A stretch of 64,000 bases of DNA from Candidatus Cloacimonadota bacterium (GTDB taxonomy: Bacteria; Cloacimonadota; Cloacimonadia; Cloacimonadales; Cloacimonadaceae): NCBI GenBank assembly GCA_012516855.1, contig JAAYWB010000057.1, forward strand, positions 19,551 through 83,550. The letters run 5' to 3'. The notes under the pieces are model-generated. The model saw nothing but the letters and a program-made list of their open reading frames with translations, was not told the origin of the DNA and searched no databases. Below are positions 9,021 through 17,725 of this stretch, piece by piece. Position numbers and translations under genes: made by a program. Every line of letters starts with the position of its first letter. Position 1 is the stretch's first letter.

Positions 9021-10475
9021 TCATTCCCCCGGGGAAAAGGCCACGTCGAGGAATTTGACGGCGCGCACGTCGTCAACCCTGCGCACCGGTGTGGTGAGCG
9101 GAGCTTCATGAAGTAATTCCGGGTTGTCGTGACATTCCTGCGCGATTTCTATCATCGCGGCGGCGAAAGCGTCCAGGGATTCCTTGCTTTCGGTCTCCGT
9201 TGGTTCTATCATCATGGCTTCGGGAACGATCAGCGGGAAATAGACCGTGGGCGCGTGGAATCCTTTGTCCAGCAACCTCTTGGCAATGTCCAGAGTGGTC
9301 ACTCCAAATTCCTTTTTCTGCCACATCGAATCCGCCACGAACTCGTGCATGCAGTGTTCCGTGTGCTGGATGTGGTAATGGTCTTTCAGCAGGACCATCA
9401 GATAATTGGCATTGACCACAGCGTTTTCGGACACCCGTTTCAGGCCCTCCGCGCCCAGCATCTTGATATAGATATAGGCGCGCAGCAGCACTGCAAAGTT
9501 GCCGTGGAAGGTGTGTACCTTGCCGATGGAGGTCTCTGCATGCCCAAAGTCGAAGAAATAGCCATCCTCGCTGTGGCCGATGGTTGGCACAGGCAGATAG
9601 GGTGCGAGTTTTTCAACAACGCCAACTGGACCGCTGCCCGGCCCGCCGCCTCCGTGGGGCGTGGCGAAAGTCTTGTGCAGGTTGAAGTGCATCACGTCGA
9701 AGCCGATCTTGCCGGGCTGCACAATGCCCAGCAGCGCATTCAGGTTTGCCCCGTCCATGTAGATGAGGCCGTCCACGCTGTGGATGATGTCTGCGATTTC
9801 TTCGATCTGATCTTCAAAAAGGCCCAGCGTATTGGGATTGGTGAGCATAAAGCCGGCGATGCTGTCATCAACTATGCTTTTCAGGTGCTCCATATCGCAG
9901 CGCCCGCGGGCATCAGATTTCAGTTCCACCACATCATAACCCACCAGGGAACAGGTGGCGGGGTTGGTTCCATGCGCTGAATCCGGGATGATGATTTTCG
10001 TCTTGTGGTGATTGCCTTTGGCCCGGTGATAGGCGGCGATCACTTTGATACCGGTGAATTCGCCCTGAGCCCCAGCCACAGGCTGCAGCGTGACTTTGTG
10101 CATGCCGGAAATCTCGGCCAGGTCCTGCTGAAGCTCGTAAAGGATTTCCAGCGAGCCTTGCAGGGTGGATTCAGGCTGGCAGGGGTGGATGTTGTTGAAA
10201 CAGGAATGGCGCACCAGGGCTTCGTGGGACTTGGGATTGTATTTCATGGTGCAGCTTCCCAGAGGGTAGAGCCCTTTCTCGATGAAGTGGTTCCGGTGCG
10301 AAAGCTTTATGTAGTGGCGCATTACGTCCAATTCGCTCACCTGGGGCAGCCGGGGAGCCGTTTCGCGCAGATATTCGGAAGGAAAAAAGTCTTTCACTTC
10401 CGTGTTCAGTTCCCGCCGGGGAAGGGTTACCCCCTTGCGGCCGGCAACGCTGTGTTCAAAAATGGTCTTACTCAT
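9021..10475 (-). CDS. gcvPB: Glycine dehydrogenase (decarboxylating) subunit 2
   Basis: The PLP-carrying half of the split P-protein of the glycine cleavage system, which decarboxylates glycine and passes the aminomethyl group to lipoyl-H-protein. It has 484 residues. DVMHFNLHKTFATPHGGGGPG contains the Schiff-base lysine (HKTF) and the glycine-rich phosphate loop; HGTNPAT is another cofactor-binding motif. The ATG overlaps the end of gcvPA by 8 bp (ATGAGTAA), giving tight coupling. Two-gene P-protein is typical of anaerobes. gcvT, gcvH and lpd are not in this window. Confidence 0.95.
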   Translation of the reverse strand: MSKTIFEHSVAGRKGVTLPRRELNTEVKDFFPSEYLRETAPRLPQVSELDVMRHYIKLSHRNHFIEKGLYPLGSCTMKYNPKSHEALVRHSCFNNIHPCQPESTLQGSLEILYELQQDLAEISGMHKVTLQPVAGAQGEFTGIKVIAAYHRAKGNHHKTKIIIPDSAHGTNPATCSLVGYDVVELKSDARGRCDMEHLKSIVDDSIAGFMLTNPNTLGLFEDQIEEIADIIHSVDGLIYMDGANLNALLGIVQPGKIGFDVMHFNLHKTFATPHGGGGPGSGPVGVVEKLAPYLPVPTIGHSEDGYFFDFGHAETSIGKVHTFHGNFAVLLRAYIYIKMLGAEGLKRVSENAVVNANYLMVLLKDHYHIQHTEHCMHEFVADSMWQKKEFGVTTLDIAKRLLDKGFHAPTVYFPLIVPEAMMIEPTETESKESLDAFAAAMIEIAQECHDNPELLHEAPLTTPVRRVDDVRAVKFLDVAFSPGE

Positions 10476-11817
10476 AATTCAGCTCCCGCAGGGTTTCGAT
10501 GTAGTCGTCGATTTCAGCCACCGTTTTCTTTTCCGTGACGGCTATCAGAAGCTGGCGGCTGTCCTGGCCGAAGGTGCCCAGGTCCACACCGGCGTAGATG
10601 CCGTGGTCGAGCAGGTCGGCAATCACCTGACTGGCCGGCACGGGGCAGTTCACCACGAATTCCTTGAAGAAAGCAGCGTTAGGCCAGACGAGGGAAAATC
10701 CGGGCACGGAGGCGATTTTCTGGGCCATGTAATGTGTCAGTTGGGTGGATTGGGTGGCCACTTCAGCCAGCCCGTCGCTTCCCATCAGGCTCAGATAGAC
10801 GGTTGCCGCCAAAGTGCAGAGCGATTCGTTGGAACAGATGTTCGAGGTGGCCTTGGCGCGCCGGATGTGCTGTTCCCTGGCCTGGAGGGTGAGGGCGTAA
10901 GCCCGCTTTCCGTCCTTGTCCAGGGTTCCTCCAACGATGCGGCCCGGCATGGAACGGGCCATGTTCAGCTTGGTGGCGAAAAATCCAAACAGGGGGCCGC
11001 CCATGTACATGCTGTTGCCCAGAGCCTGTCCTTCGCCCACAACGATGTCCGCGCCCAATGCCCCCGGCGCTTTCAGAATCGCCAGGGAGATGGGGTCAGC
11101 GGCTACGATCAGCAAAGCTTTGGGATTGCTGTGGACCACCTTTTCCAGGTCAGCAAGCGGCTCTATGTTGCCCCAGAAGTTGGGGGTCTGGATAACCACG
11201 CTGCCAACGCTGGCGTCCATTTTTGCCGTCAAATCGTCAATATCCATCACGCCGGCCTTGGCTTTGCAGGTAATGAGTTCCACCCCGATTCCTTCTGTGT
11301 AGGATTTTATCACTTTCACATATTCGGGATGAAGGCTGGCGGGGAGGATGGCTTTTTTGAGGCCGTTCTTGCGCACCGCCATCAGGATGGCTTCCGCCGC
11401 TGCCGAAGCCCCGTCATACATGGAGGCGTTGGCCACCTCCATGCCGGTGAGTTCGCATATCATTGTCTGGTATTCATATATGAACTGCAAAGTGCCCTGG
11501 CTGACTTCAGCCTGGTAGGGCGTGTAGGCGGTGAAAAACTCCGGTCGGGACACAATGCTGTCAACCGCGGCGGGGATGAAATGGTCGTAAACCCCCGCCC
11601 CCAAAAAGGAACTGGCCTTTTGCGCGCAAACGTTTCCGCAGGTGCGTTCCTGGATGCGCCGGGTCATTTCAAGCTCTGAAAGCGGGGCTTCCAGCTTCAA
11701 AAGGCCTTGCAGGCGCAAATGCTTGGGAATCGCCGAAATCAGTTCTTCAAATGATTCCGCTCCGATCCGCTCGAGCATCTGGCGCCGTTCGGCTTCAGTA
11801 TTGGAAATATAGGGCAT
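10468..11817 (-). CDS. gcvPA: Glycine dehydrogenase (decarboxylating) subunit 1
   Basis: The partner subunit of the split P-protein, 449 residues from the ATG at 11817 (MPYISNTEAERRQML), which has GGAGAG six bases upstream. A longer frame begins at 11943 but lacks a ribosome site and would run through the promoter. Family motifs include YTPYQAEVSQGTLQ, ICELTGMEVANASMYDGA and GEGQALGNSMYMGGP. It forms a heterodimer with the gcvPB product. The gcvP pair lies just downstream of the rnf operon but is separated from it by a strong terminator and has its own promoter-like sequence. Confidence 0.95.
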   Translation of the reverse strand: MPYISNTEAERRQMLERIGAESFEELISAIPKHLRLQGLLKLEAPLSELEMTRRIQERTCGNVCAQKASSFLGAGVYDHFIPAAVDSIVSRPEFFTAYTPYQAEVSQGTLQFIYEYQTMICELTGMEVANASMYDGASAAAEAILMAVRKNGLKKAILPASLHPEYVKVIKSYTEGIGVELITCKAKAGVMDIDDLTAKMDASVGSVVIQTPNFWGNIEPLADLEKVVHSNPKALLIVAADPISLAILKAPGALGADIVVGEGQALGNSMYMGGPLFGFFATKLNMARSMPGRIVGGTLDKDGKRAYALTLQAREQHIRRAKATSNICSNESLCTLAATVYLSLMGSDGLAEVATQSTQLTHYMAQKIASVPGFSLVWPNAAFFKEFVVNCPVPASQVIADLLDHGIYAGVDLGTFGQDSRQLLIAVTEKKTVAEIDDYIETLRELNYE

Positions 11818-11853
11818 TATCTCTCCATAGCTGTCTGAAATTCTGATTTTATC

Positions 11854-11882
11854 TATAAATTTGAATGGGCGGTTTGTGTCAA
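11854..11882 (-). promoter_or_regulatory. Candidate gcvPA-gcvPB promoter
   Basis: Minus-strand TTGACA (11882-11877) followed after 17 bp by TTTATA (11859-11854), about 37 bp before the gcvPA start. This is one of the best sigma-70-like matches in the window. No obvious glycine-riboswitch tandem structure was recognised in the leader, which is too short for one. Confidence 0.55.
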
Positions 11883-11950
11883 TCGCAAAAATCATGGACA
11901 CCTTACCGGGCGGCAGGGAGGCGGTTTCAGGATGGGGAACCATCCGCGGC

Positions 11951-12010
11951 CATCACAGCCTTAACGGTCTATAATCCGGCTTCGTGTCGCCTCCCGCAGT
12001 ATATGCGGGA
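11951..12010. repeat. Possible degenerate family-1 hairpin repeat
   Basis: Holds GCCTTAACGG and, 30 bp on, TCCCGCA (11992-11998), a 5-nt loop, and TGCGGGA (12004-12010). The same words occur in the two better copies near 21.5 and 59.1 kb, but in a different order, so this may be a decayed or rearranged copy or chance similarity. Confidence 0.35.
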
Positions 12011-12060
12011 ATCCTTCAAGGGGCGTGCGTCAGGCAAGGCTTCGGGAGTTAAGGAGGAAT

Positions 12061-12089
12061 AAAGAAAAGGCGGGATTCGCTCCCGCCTT
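12061..12089 (-). terminator. Rho-independent terminator of the rnf operon
   Basis: A perfect 9-bp inverted repeat AAGGCGGGA-TTCGC-TCCCGCCTT at 12067-12089. Read on the minus strand it is followed by a T-rich run (TTTCTTTATT). It lies 22 bp beyond the rnfB stop. Confidence 0.85.
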
Positions 12090-12110
12090 GAGAAAGGTAT
12101 CGGCTTGGAA

Positions 12111-13142
12111 TTATGTCATTTTGATGGCTTGCTTGGGGCATTTGCCCACACATACTTCACAGCCGACGCATTTGCCTCTGTCAATCTTATGCGCCTGTTT
12201 CACTTCTCCGCTGATGGCTTCCACGGGACAGCTTTTCGCGCAGATGGTGCAGCCGATGCAGAGTCCACCGTTGATTTCAGCTTTCTTGCGGCGCCCGCCA
12301 AGCAGGTCAAGAATAGCACCGCTGGGGCAGGCTGTAGCGCAGATGCCGCAGTTGACACATTTCGCATAGTCGATGCGGGCGAGGTTGTTTTCGATGGTGA
12401 TGGCCTGCACCGGGCATTTGCGTGAACAGATTCCGCAGCCGAGGCAGGGTTTTTCGTTGCCGCAGCTTTGCCTGGCAAGGGGGCCCTTGTCTTGGGAGGA
12501 GCATTTGATATGAACGGAGTTTTTAAGCGGAACCAACTCTATCAGCTTGCGGGGGCAGGCTTTAACGCAGGCTCCGCAGGCGGTGCATTTTTCCGGGTCT
12601 ATCACGCGCATTCCGCTTTCATCAATGCTGATGGCGCCAAACATGCAGGCTTTAACGCAGTCGTTGAAGCCAATGCAGCCCCAGGAACAGGAGTTCGGAC
12701 CGCCGGCAATGCTGGCCGCAGAAAGGCAGCTTTCGATGCCCTTGTAGGCATATTTCCACTTCGTATTGTCGCGGCCACCGGAACTGCAGTGGATCACCGC
12801 GACTTTTTTCTCCACCGCGCCGGCTTCCGTGCCCATGATGCCGGCTATGGCCTTGGCGACAGCGGCGCCTCCAGGGGCGCAAAGGTTGCAGGGCGCTCCT
12901 CCGTTAACCACGGAATCGGCATAGCCAGAGCAACCTGCGGATCCGCAGGCACCGCAGTTGGCGCCGGGAAGCACGGAAATGATTTGCTCCACCCGGGGGT
13001 CAACAGTCACGGTGAAAACCTTGGCGGCGAAAGCCAGGACGAGCCCAAAGATCAGGCCCATGGCGCCTAAAATGATGACTGGGGTCACTATCTGGGATGT
13101 CATGGAGGCGGTGAGGATGATGAACGGTGTCATTGGCGTCAT
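12111..13142 (-). CDS. rnfB: Rnf complex subunit B, polyferredoxin form
   Basis: Iron-sulfur subunit that takes electrons from ferredoxin and feeds the Rnf ion-pumping complex. It has 343 residues. An N-terminal membrane helix (residues about 16-42) is followed by the Fe-S motif with Cys at about 63, 66, 71, 85 and 88, then the RnfB-specific CSWGCIGFNDCVKAC, and five C..C..C...CP ferredoxin motifs (CTACGACVKACP, CLGCGICSRKCP, CVNCGICATACP, CIGCTICAKSCP, CVGCEVCVGKCP). This long form is the one seen in acetogens and other anaerobes; the proteobacterial RnfB is about half as long. It is last in the rnfCDGEAB order and has GAGG before its ATG. Confidence 0.96.
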   Translation of the reverse strand: MTPMTPFIILTASMTSQIVTPVIILGAMGLIFGLVLAFAAKVFTVTVDPRVEQIISVLPGANCGACGSAGCSGYADSVVNGGAPCNLCAPGGAAVAKAIAGIMGTEAGAVEKKVAVIHCSSGGRDNTKWKYAYKGIESCLSAASIAGGPNSCSWGCIGFNDCVKACMFGAISIDESGMRVIDPEKCTACGACVKACPRKLIELVPLKNSVHIKCSSQDKGPLARQSCGNEKPCLGCGICSRKCPVQAITIENNLARIDYAKCVNCGICATACPSGAILDLLGGRRKKAEINGGLCIGCTICAKSCPVEAISGEVKQAHKIDRGKCVGCEVCVGKCPKQAIKMT

Positions 13143-13152
13143 TTTCCCTTCC

Positions 13153-13755
13153 TCAGATTTTCAGCCCCATGAAGCCGTAGAAGGCCAGGGCCATGGTTCC
13201 GGCCAGAATCATGCCGCTGGCGAAACCTTCCATGCTTTTTGGCATGTCTACCAGTTCCAGACGCTGGCGGATGCCGGCCATTGCCAGCAGGACAAAGGTG
13301 AAGCCCACGCCCGAAAGGAATCCGTTCAGGGTGGCAAAGAGGAAATTGTAGGTGGAGCCGTCTGCAAGCGGGGTGATGTTCAGGATAGCCACTCCCAGCA
13401 CGGCGCAGTTGGTTGTGATCAGAGGCAGATAGACGCCCAGAGCTTTGTAGAGGGCGGGGGCGTTTTTCTGGATGACCATTTCCACGAACTGCACCAGGGC
13501 TGCGATGGTGAGGATGAAGGCCAGCGTGCTCAGATAGGTGAGCCCATACGGCACCAGCAGGTATTTGTAAATCAGGAAACAGATGGCCGAAGCCATGGTC
13601 ATCACAAAGATAACGGCCATGCCCATACCGAAGGCGGAATCCATTTTCTTGGAAACTCCCAGATAGGGGCAGAGTCCCAAAAACCGAGACAGCACGAAGT
13701 TCTGGATGAAGATGGCGCTCACCGCCATCACGAAAAGTTGGCCCAGAAAGTTCAT
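13153..13755 (-). CDS. rnfA: Rnf complex subunit A
   Basis: Integral membrane subunit of the Rnf ferredoxin:NAD oxidoreductase, 200 residues with six hydrophobic helices. N-terminal NFLGQLFVMAVSAIFIQNFVLSRFLGLCPYLGVSKK is the conserved RnfA opening; RnfA and RnfE are related, inverted-topology proteins that carry a shared Fe-S site at conserved Cys residues (here in LGLCPYLG and TTNCAVLG). The ATG overlaps the rnfE stop by 4 bp. Confidence 0.95.
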   Translation of the reverse strand: MNFLGQLFVMAVSAIFIQNFVLSRFLGLCPYLGVSKKMDSAFGMGMAVIFVMTMASAICFLIYKYLLVPYGLTYLSTLAFILTIAALVQFVEMVIQKNAPALYKALGVYLPLITTNCAVLGVAILNITPLADGSTYNFLFATLNGFLSGVGFTFVLLAMAGIRQRLELVDMPKSMEGFASGMILAGTMALAFYGFMGLKI

Positions 13756-14345
13756 TGTTTCCTCCCCTTCAGCAGATTGATCGTCGCCATCAGCAGGCCC
13801 AGGGTGAAAAAGGCTCCAGGCGCGAGAATGGCTATCAGCATTGGATTGTAGCTATGAGGCATTACCCTCATCCCGGCCCAGGTGCCGTTGCCCAGGATTT
13901 CGCGGAACGTGGCCATCACCGAGAGAGAAAGGGTGAAGCCCAGCCCCATGCCGATTCCGTCGGCCATGGAGTTCAAAACGTTGTTCTTGTTGGCGAAGGC
14001 TTCAGCGCGGCCCAGGATGATGCAGTTCACCACTATAAGAGGTATGAACAAGCCCAGGGACTTGTGCAGGTCCGGAATGAAAGCCGCCATCGCCATGTCC
14101 ACGACTGACACGAAGGCCGCTATCACGACCACATAGACGGGGATGCGGATTTTGTCCGGCGTGATGTTCTTTATCAGCGAGATCATGATGTTCGAGCAAA
14201 CCAGCACGAAAGTGGCCGCGACGCCCATCCCGACTGCGTTGTTCACCGAAGTCGATGTCGCCAGGGTGGGGCACATACCCAGCACGATCACGAAGGTAGG
14301 GTTTTCTTTGATGATCCCCTTAGTAAGTTCTTTTATGAAGCTCAT
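13752..14345 (-). CDS. rnfE: Rnf complex subunit E
   Basis: Integral membrane subunit paired with RnfA, 197 residues and six predicted helices. FVIVLGMCPTLATSTSVNNAVGMG and VVNCIILGRAEAFA carry the conserved Cys residues and the family signature; the latter mirrors TTNCAVLG in RnfA. ATGA overlaps exist with rnfG before it and rnfA after it, so all rnf subunits are translationally coupled. Confidence 0.95.
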   Translation of the reverse strand: MSFIKELTKGIIKENPTFVIVLGMCPTLATSTSVNNAVGMGVAATFVLVCSNIMISLIKNITPDKIRIPVYVVVIAAFVSVVDMAMAAFIPDLHKSLGLFIPLIVVNCIILGRAEAFANKNNVLNSMADGIGMGLGFTLSLSVMATFREILGNGTWAGMRVMPHSYNPMLIAILAPGAFFTLGLLMATINLLKGRKQ

Positions 14346-14908
14346 GGTTGCGCCTCCCCTTGCCGGGATTCAATGTCTGCGCGCAGCAAGGTTATCTGCT
14401 CCTTCAGCGAGTTCGCTACCGCGCGGGAAGTGATGGTGGCACCTGTCAGCGCCTTGATCGGTCCGCCGTCCTTGTCCACCAGCAACTGGTCGGCTGCCAG
14501 ACCTTTGAACTGGTCTGTGAAGAAGCTTTGGGTGCTGTTCGCGCCGAGGCCGGGGGTTTCTGCCTGCTCTATCACCTTGATGGCGATCAGCTTAAAATCA
14601 GGGTCGATGGCGGCCATTGTCTTCACGTTGCTTGAATATCCGTTTTTGGCAGCGGTGAAGGTGTAGCCTTTGATCTGGCCGGTTGTAGTGTCTTTGGCCA
14701 CGTAATAGGTGTGGGATTCCTCCCCGGCTTTGAAGGATTGCTCTTCAAAGGTCGAGCCCGGGATCAGCGAACTTCTGGCTTCCTCGGCTTCTTTTACCTT
14801 CAGTTCGTCGATTTTGGGTTTGGTTACCGAATTCACATAGGCCAGAAGAGCCGTGGCCACAACGCAGAACGCCAGCAGGATGAGGCCGAGTTTGAGGAAC
14901 ATTTTCAT
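14342..14908 (-). CDS. rnfG: Rnf complex subunit G, covalent flavoprotein
   Basis: Periplasmic-facing flavoprotein with one N-terminal membrane helix (LKLGLILLAFCVVATALLAYV), 188 residues. The motif ALTGATITSRAV near residue 155 holds the Thr that covalently binds FMN. AIKVIEQAETPGLGAN is a typical FMN_bind-domain stretch. The ATG overlaps the rnfD stop by 4 bp. Confidence 0.95.
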   Translation of the reverse strand: MKMFLKLGLILLAFCVVATALLAYVNSVTKPKIDELKVKEAEEARSSLIPGSTFEEQSFKAGEESHTYYVAKDTTTGQIKGYTFTAAKNGYSSNVKTMAAIDPDFKLIAIKVIEQAETPGLGANSTQSFFTDQFKGLAADQLLVDKDGGPIKALTGATITSRAVANSLKEQITLLRADIESRQGEAQP

Positions 14909-16014
14909 TTCTTGGACCTCCCGAAGGCTTTGGGATGGGTGAGAATGTCGATGAGGGGGGTCATAACATTCATGAACAGAATGGAGTAGGAGACCCCTTC
15001 AGGATATCCACCCACCAAACGGATTATCACAGTGAGCAAGCCGCAACCGATGGCATAAACCACCCTGCCGTTTTTGGTTATTGGGCTGGTGGTGTAGTCC
15101 GTCGCCATGAAGAAAGCGCCCAGCAGCAGTCCGCCGGAGAAAAGGTGAAAGATCGGCAGGGTAAGCGAATAGCCAGTTCCGGGCAACCCGCCGAACAGGA
15201 AAGTGAGCACAAACACCGTCAGCAGGTAGAAGAAGGGGATGCGCCACTCTATGATCCTGCGCCAGAGCAGATAAACGGCGCCCAGCAGCAGCGCGAACAC
15301 CGAAACTTCGCCGATGCAGCCGCCGATTTGGCCCCAGAACAGGTTTTTGAGGGTGCCGAGGTCGAGCATGCCGTTGAATATCCTGTTGCTGAGGTCCAGG
15401 CTGGCATCCCTGGTGGCAGCGAGGGAGTTCACGAATGTGCTGTCGCGCAGGGTCTGGGCCAGGTTCAGGGGTGTGGCGCCGGTCACGAGTTCATAAGCTT
15501 TGCCGGAAACGGCCTGGAGGTTAGGATCGATGATGCGGGGGTCGATGCCGCTCATGGAGATGGCCGTTCCCGGCTGCTTCCAAGTTTGGATTCCAGTCAT
15601 CAGCGCGGGCCAGGAAGCCAGCAAAAAGGCGCGTCCCAGCAGAGCCGGGTTCACCGGGTTGTTGCCCAGTCCGCCAAAGACCTGCTTGCCGATGGCGATG
15701 GCGAAAACCGCTCCCACCACGGGCAGCCACCAGGGTGATGAAGGCGAAATGTTGTAGGTCAGCAGCATGCCGGTGAGCACTGCCGAACCATCGGAAACCC
15801 TGACGGGAACCTTGCGCAGCCACTGGATCAGGGCTTCGGCGCCCACGGCGGCCGAAATGCCCAGCAGGGTGAGCCAGAGCGAACGCCAGCCCCAGTAGTA
15901 AACCGCGAAACCCAGCGCCGGCAGCAAGGCCAGCACCACGTTCCACATCACGTTGGGGATGCTGCTGTTGTCATGGAGATGGGGCGCGGGTGAAACTGTA
16001 TATCTTTCTTTCAT
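14905..16014 (-). CDS. rnfD: Rnf complex subunit D
   Basis: Polytopic membrane flavoprotein of 369 residues, related to NqrB. About nine hydrophobic segments are visible; LVTGATPLNLAQ near residue 180 contains the Thr that carries covalent FMN, and GGLGNNPVNPALLGRAFL is a conserved family loop. It lies 10 bp after rnfC and overlaps rnfG by 4 bp. Whether the complex pumps sodium or protons cannot be told from this subunit by eye. Confidence 0.95.
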   Translation of the reverse strand: MKERYTVSPAPHLHDNSSIPNVMWNVVLALLPALGFAVYYWGWRSLWLTLLGISAAVGAEALIQWLRKVPVRVSDGSAVLTGMLLTYNISPSSPWWLPVVGAVFAIAIGKQVFGGLGNNPVNPALLGRAFLLASWPALMTGIQTWKQPGTAISMSGIDPRIIDPNLQAVSGKAYELVTGATPLNLAQTLRDSTFVNSLAATRDASLDLSNRIFNGMLDLGTLKNLFWGQIGGCIGEVSVFALLLGAVYLLWRRIIEWRIPFFYLLTVFVLTFLFGGLPGTGYSLTLPIFHLFSGGLLLGAFFMATDYTTSPITKNGRVVYAIGCGLLTVIIRLVGGYPEGVSYSILFMNVMTPLIDILTHPKAFGRSKK

Positions 16015-16024
16015 GGCATAACCT

Positions 16025-17347
16025 CTATTTCTTGCCGCGCAGGGCTTCCGCGTGCTGGATCTTGCCGGTGTCTATCCACTGCACCAGGCGGATGTGCGCT
16101 GGGCAAACGTAGGCGCAACTTCCGCATTTCATGCAGTCTTCCAGTCCCGCTTTAAGAGCGAGGTCCAGCGCCCCGGCTTTAACAGCCTGGGCGATCTGGC
16201 AGGGCAGCAGGTTCATCGGGCAAACATCCACGCAGCGCGCGCAGCGGAGGCAATTGCGTTCTTCAAGCGTTTTGCTCTCTTTTTCGCTCATCAGCACAAG
16301 GCCGGAGCTGCCTTTGGCCATCGGCGCCGCCAGCGAGGGCAGGGCGAAACCCATCATCGGGCCGCCGGAAATGATCTTTCCCGGGTCCGAGCTCACGCCG
16401 CCGCAAAACTCCACCAGATCAGAAAAGGAAGTCCCAATCCGGGCTTTGAGGTTTTTGGGATGCGCCACCACGCTGCCGGTAACGGATATTATCCGCTCCA
16501 CCAGAGGCTTTTGATAGCGCACCGCCTCATAAATAGCAAAGGCAGTGCCCACGTTCTGCACCACCACGCCCACAGCCATTGGCAATCCTCCAACGGGCAC
16601 TTTTCTGCGCGTCACGGCGTAGATAAGCTGCTTTTCCGCGCCCTGGGGGTACTGAAGTTTGAGCGGCACCACCCTAAATCGGCTTTCGGAGGCCATTATC
16701 TTTTTCATGGCGGCGATGTCGTCTGGTTTGTTGGCTTCGATACCGATGATGCCTTGCTTTGCGCCCAGGACCTTCATCAGGATCTTCAGCCCGTTCACCA
16801 CTTCCTGCGTTTTTTCCAGCATCAGCCGGTCGTCAGCGGTGAGGTATGGTTCACACTCCACACCGTTCAGGATAACGGTGTCGATGGGTTTGTCCGTCGG
16901 GGGTGAAAGCTTCACTAAGGTGGGGAAGCCTGCTCCGCCCATGCCGCAGATTCCGGCGTCGCCGATGCGTTTTTTCATCTCATCGGCAGACAGGTCCAGG
17001 AAATTAGGGTCATCAGCAAACTCAATCCAGTTGTCGGTTCCGTCGCCCGTGATTTCGATGGCCAGGGCCGAAGCGCCCGATGGATGGGGAAAAGTGTCGA
17101 TCTTGGTAACTTTGCCGCTGATCGAGGCATGCTGGGGAATGGATACGAATCCTCCAGCGTCCGCGATCTTCTGCCCTGCTTTCACCTCGTCGCCCACCTT
17201 GACGATCGGCACGGAAGGCGCTCCGATGTGCTGGGACATGGGGATAACCACCCGCTGGGGCAGGGGCATCTCCTCGATCGGGGCGGAGGCGGAAAAACGC
17301 TTGTTATCGTGGGGATGAACTCCCCCGGGAAAGGTCTTTAACCTCAT
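16025..17347 (-). CDS. rnfC: Rnf complex subunit C
   Basis: Peripheral NADH/FMN-binding subunit, 440 residues from the ATG at 17347 (MRLKTFPGGVHPHDNK), chosen because GGGAG lies five bases upstream; an ATG 12 bases earlier overlaps that site. GDAGICGMGGAGFPTLVKL is the NADH/FMN-binding glycine-rich motif near residue 130. Two ferredoxin motifs, CLRCARCVDVCP and CMKCGSCAYVCP, lie at the C-terminus. It is the first gene of rnfCDGEAB. Only a weak promoter-like sequence (TTGAAC with AAAATG 17 bp on) is visible upstream. Confidence 0.96.
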   Translation of the reverse strand: MRLKTFPGGVHPHDNKRFSASAPIEEMPLPQRVVIPMSQHIGAPSVPIVKVGDEVKAGQKIADAGGFVSIPQHASISGKVTKIDTFPHPSGASALAIEITGDGTDNWIEFADDPNFLDLSADEMKKRIGDAGICGMGGAGFPTLVKLSPPTDKPIDTVILNGVECEPYLTADDRLMLEKTQEVVNGLKILMKVLGAKQGIIGIEANKPDDIAAMKKIMASESRFRVVPLKLQYPQGAEKQLIYAVTRRKVPVGGLPMAVGVVVQNVGTAFAIYEAVRYQKPLVERIISVTGSVVAHPKNLKARIGTSFSDLVEFCGGVSSDPGKIISGGPMMGFALPSLAAPMAKGSSGLVLMSEKESKTLEERNCLRCARCVDVCPMNLLPCQIAQAVKAGALDLALKAGLEDCMKCGSCAYVCPAHIRLVQWIDTGKIQHAEALRGKK

Positions 17348-17725
17348 TGACGCTCCCATTGCAGCTCAAATCGAGCCAAAACATTTTTGTGTTCCATAAA
17401 TCTTGTTCAAGGAATTTAGGCAAGCTTTTTTTTCGGGCTGGCTTCTATCAATTCATGCTACGTTTCCAAAGCCGAGAAGCTGGAGCCGAGCAAGAAACGA
17501 GCATCGACTACAACAATAAATGTAAGCTCAAGAATATCCTGTCTCAAAACAGGGATGTGAGTACAAAATAAATCTTGACAGGGAGAGGAACTATGCAAAA
17601 CTTCGTCAAACGTCAATGTTATGATTAGGAATGTCGCTGAGTGCTGTCCTGTGCCGCGCCGTTCCAGTCCAGAGCGCGCTTTCTCGCGCAGAACCAACCT
17701 ATAAACAAAACACAAGGAGCATAGC
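17348..17725. other. Divergent intergenic region between rnfC and secreted-protein cluster
   Basis: No convincing gene. It must hold the rnfC promoter leftward and the 17726 promoter rightward. On the plus strand TTGACA at 17575-17580 is a good -35 box; the -10 region 17 bp on (AAACTT) is poor. A short GCGCG-CTTTCT-CGCGC hairpin lies near 17675. Confidence 0.5.

Noticed and set aside
10402..11679. Plus-strand open frame of 425 codons opposite gcvPA
   Set aside because: The minus-strand P-protein subunit is unambiguous; no homology or ribosome site was seen for the plus frame.
11818..12060. Glycine riboswitch upstream of gcvPA
   Set aside because: A promoter lies only about 37 bp before the start, leaving no room for the tandem aptamer, and no conserved aptamer core was recognised.
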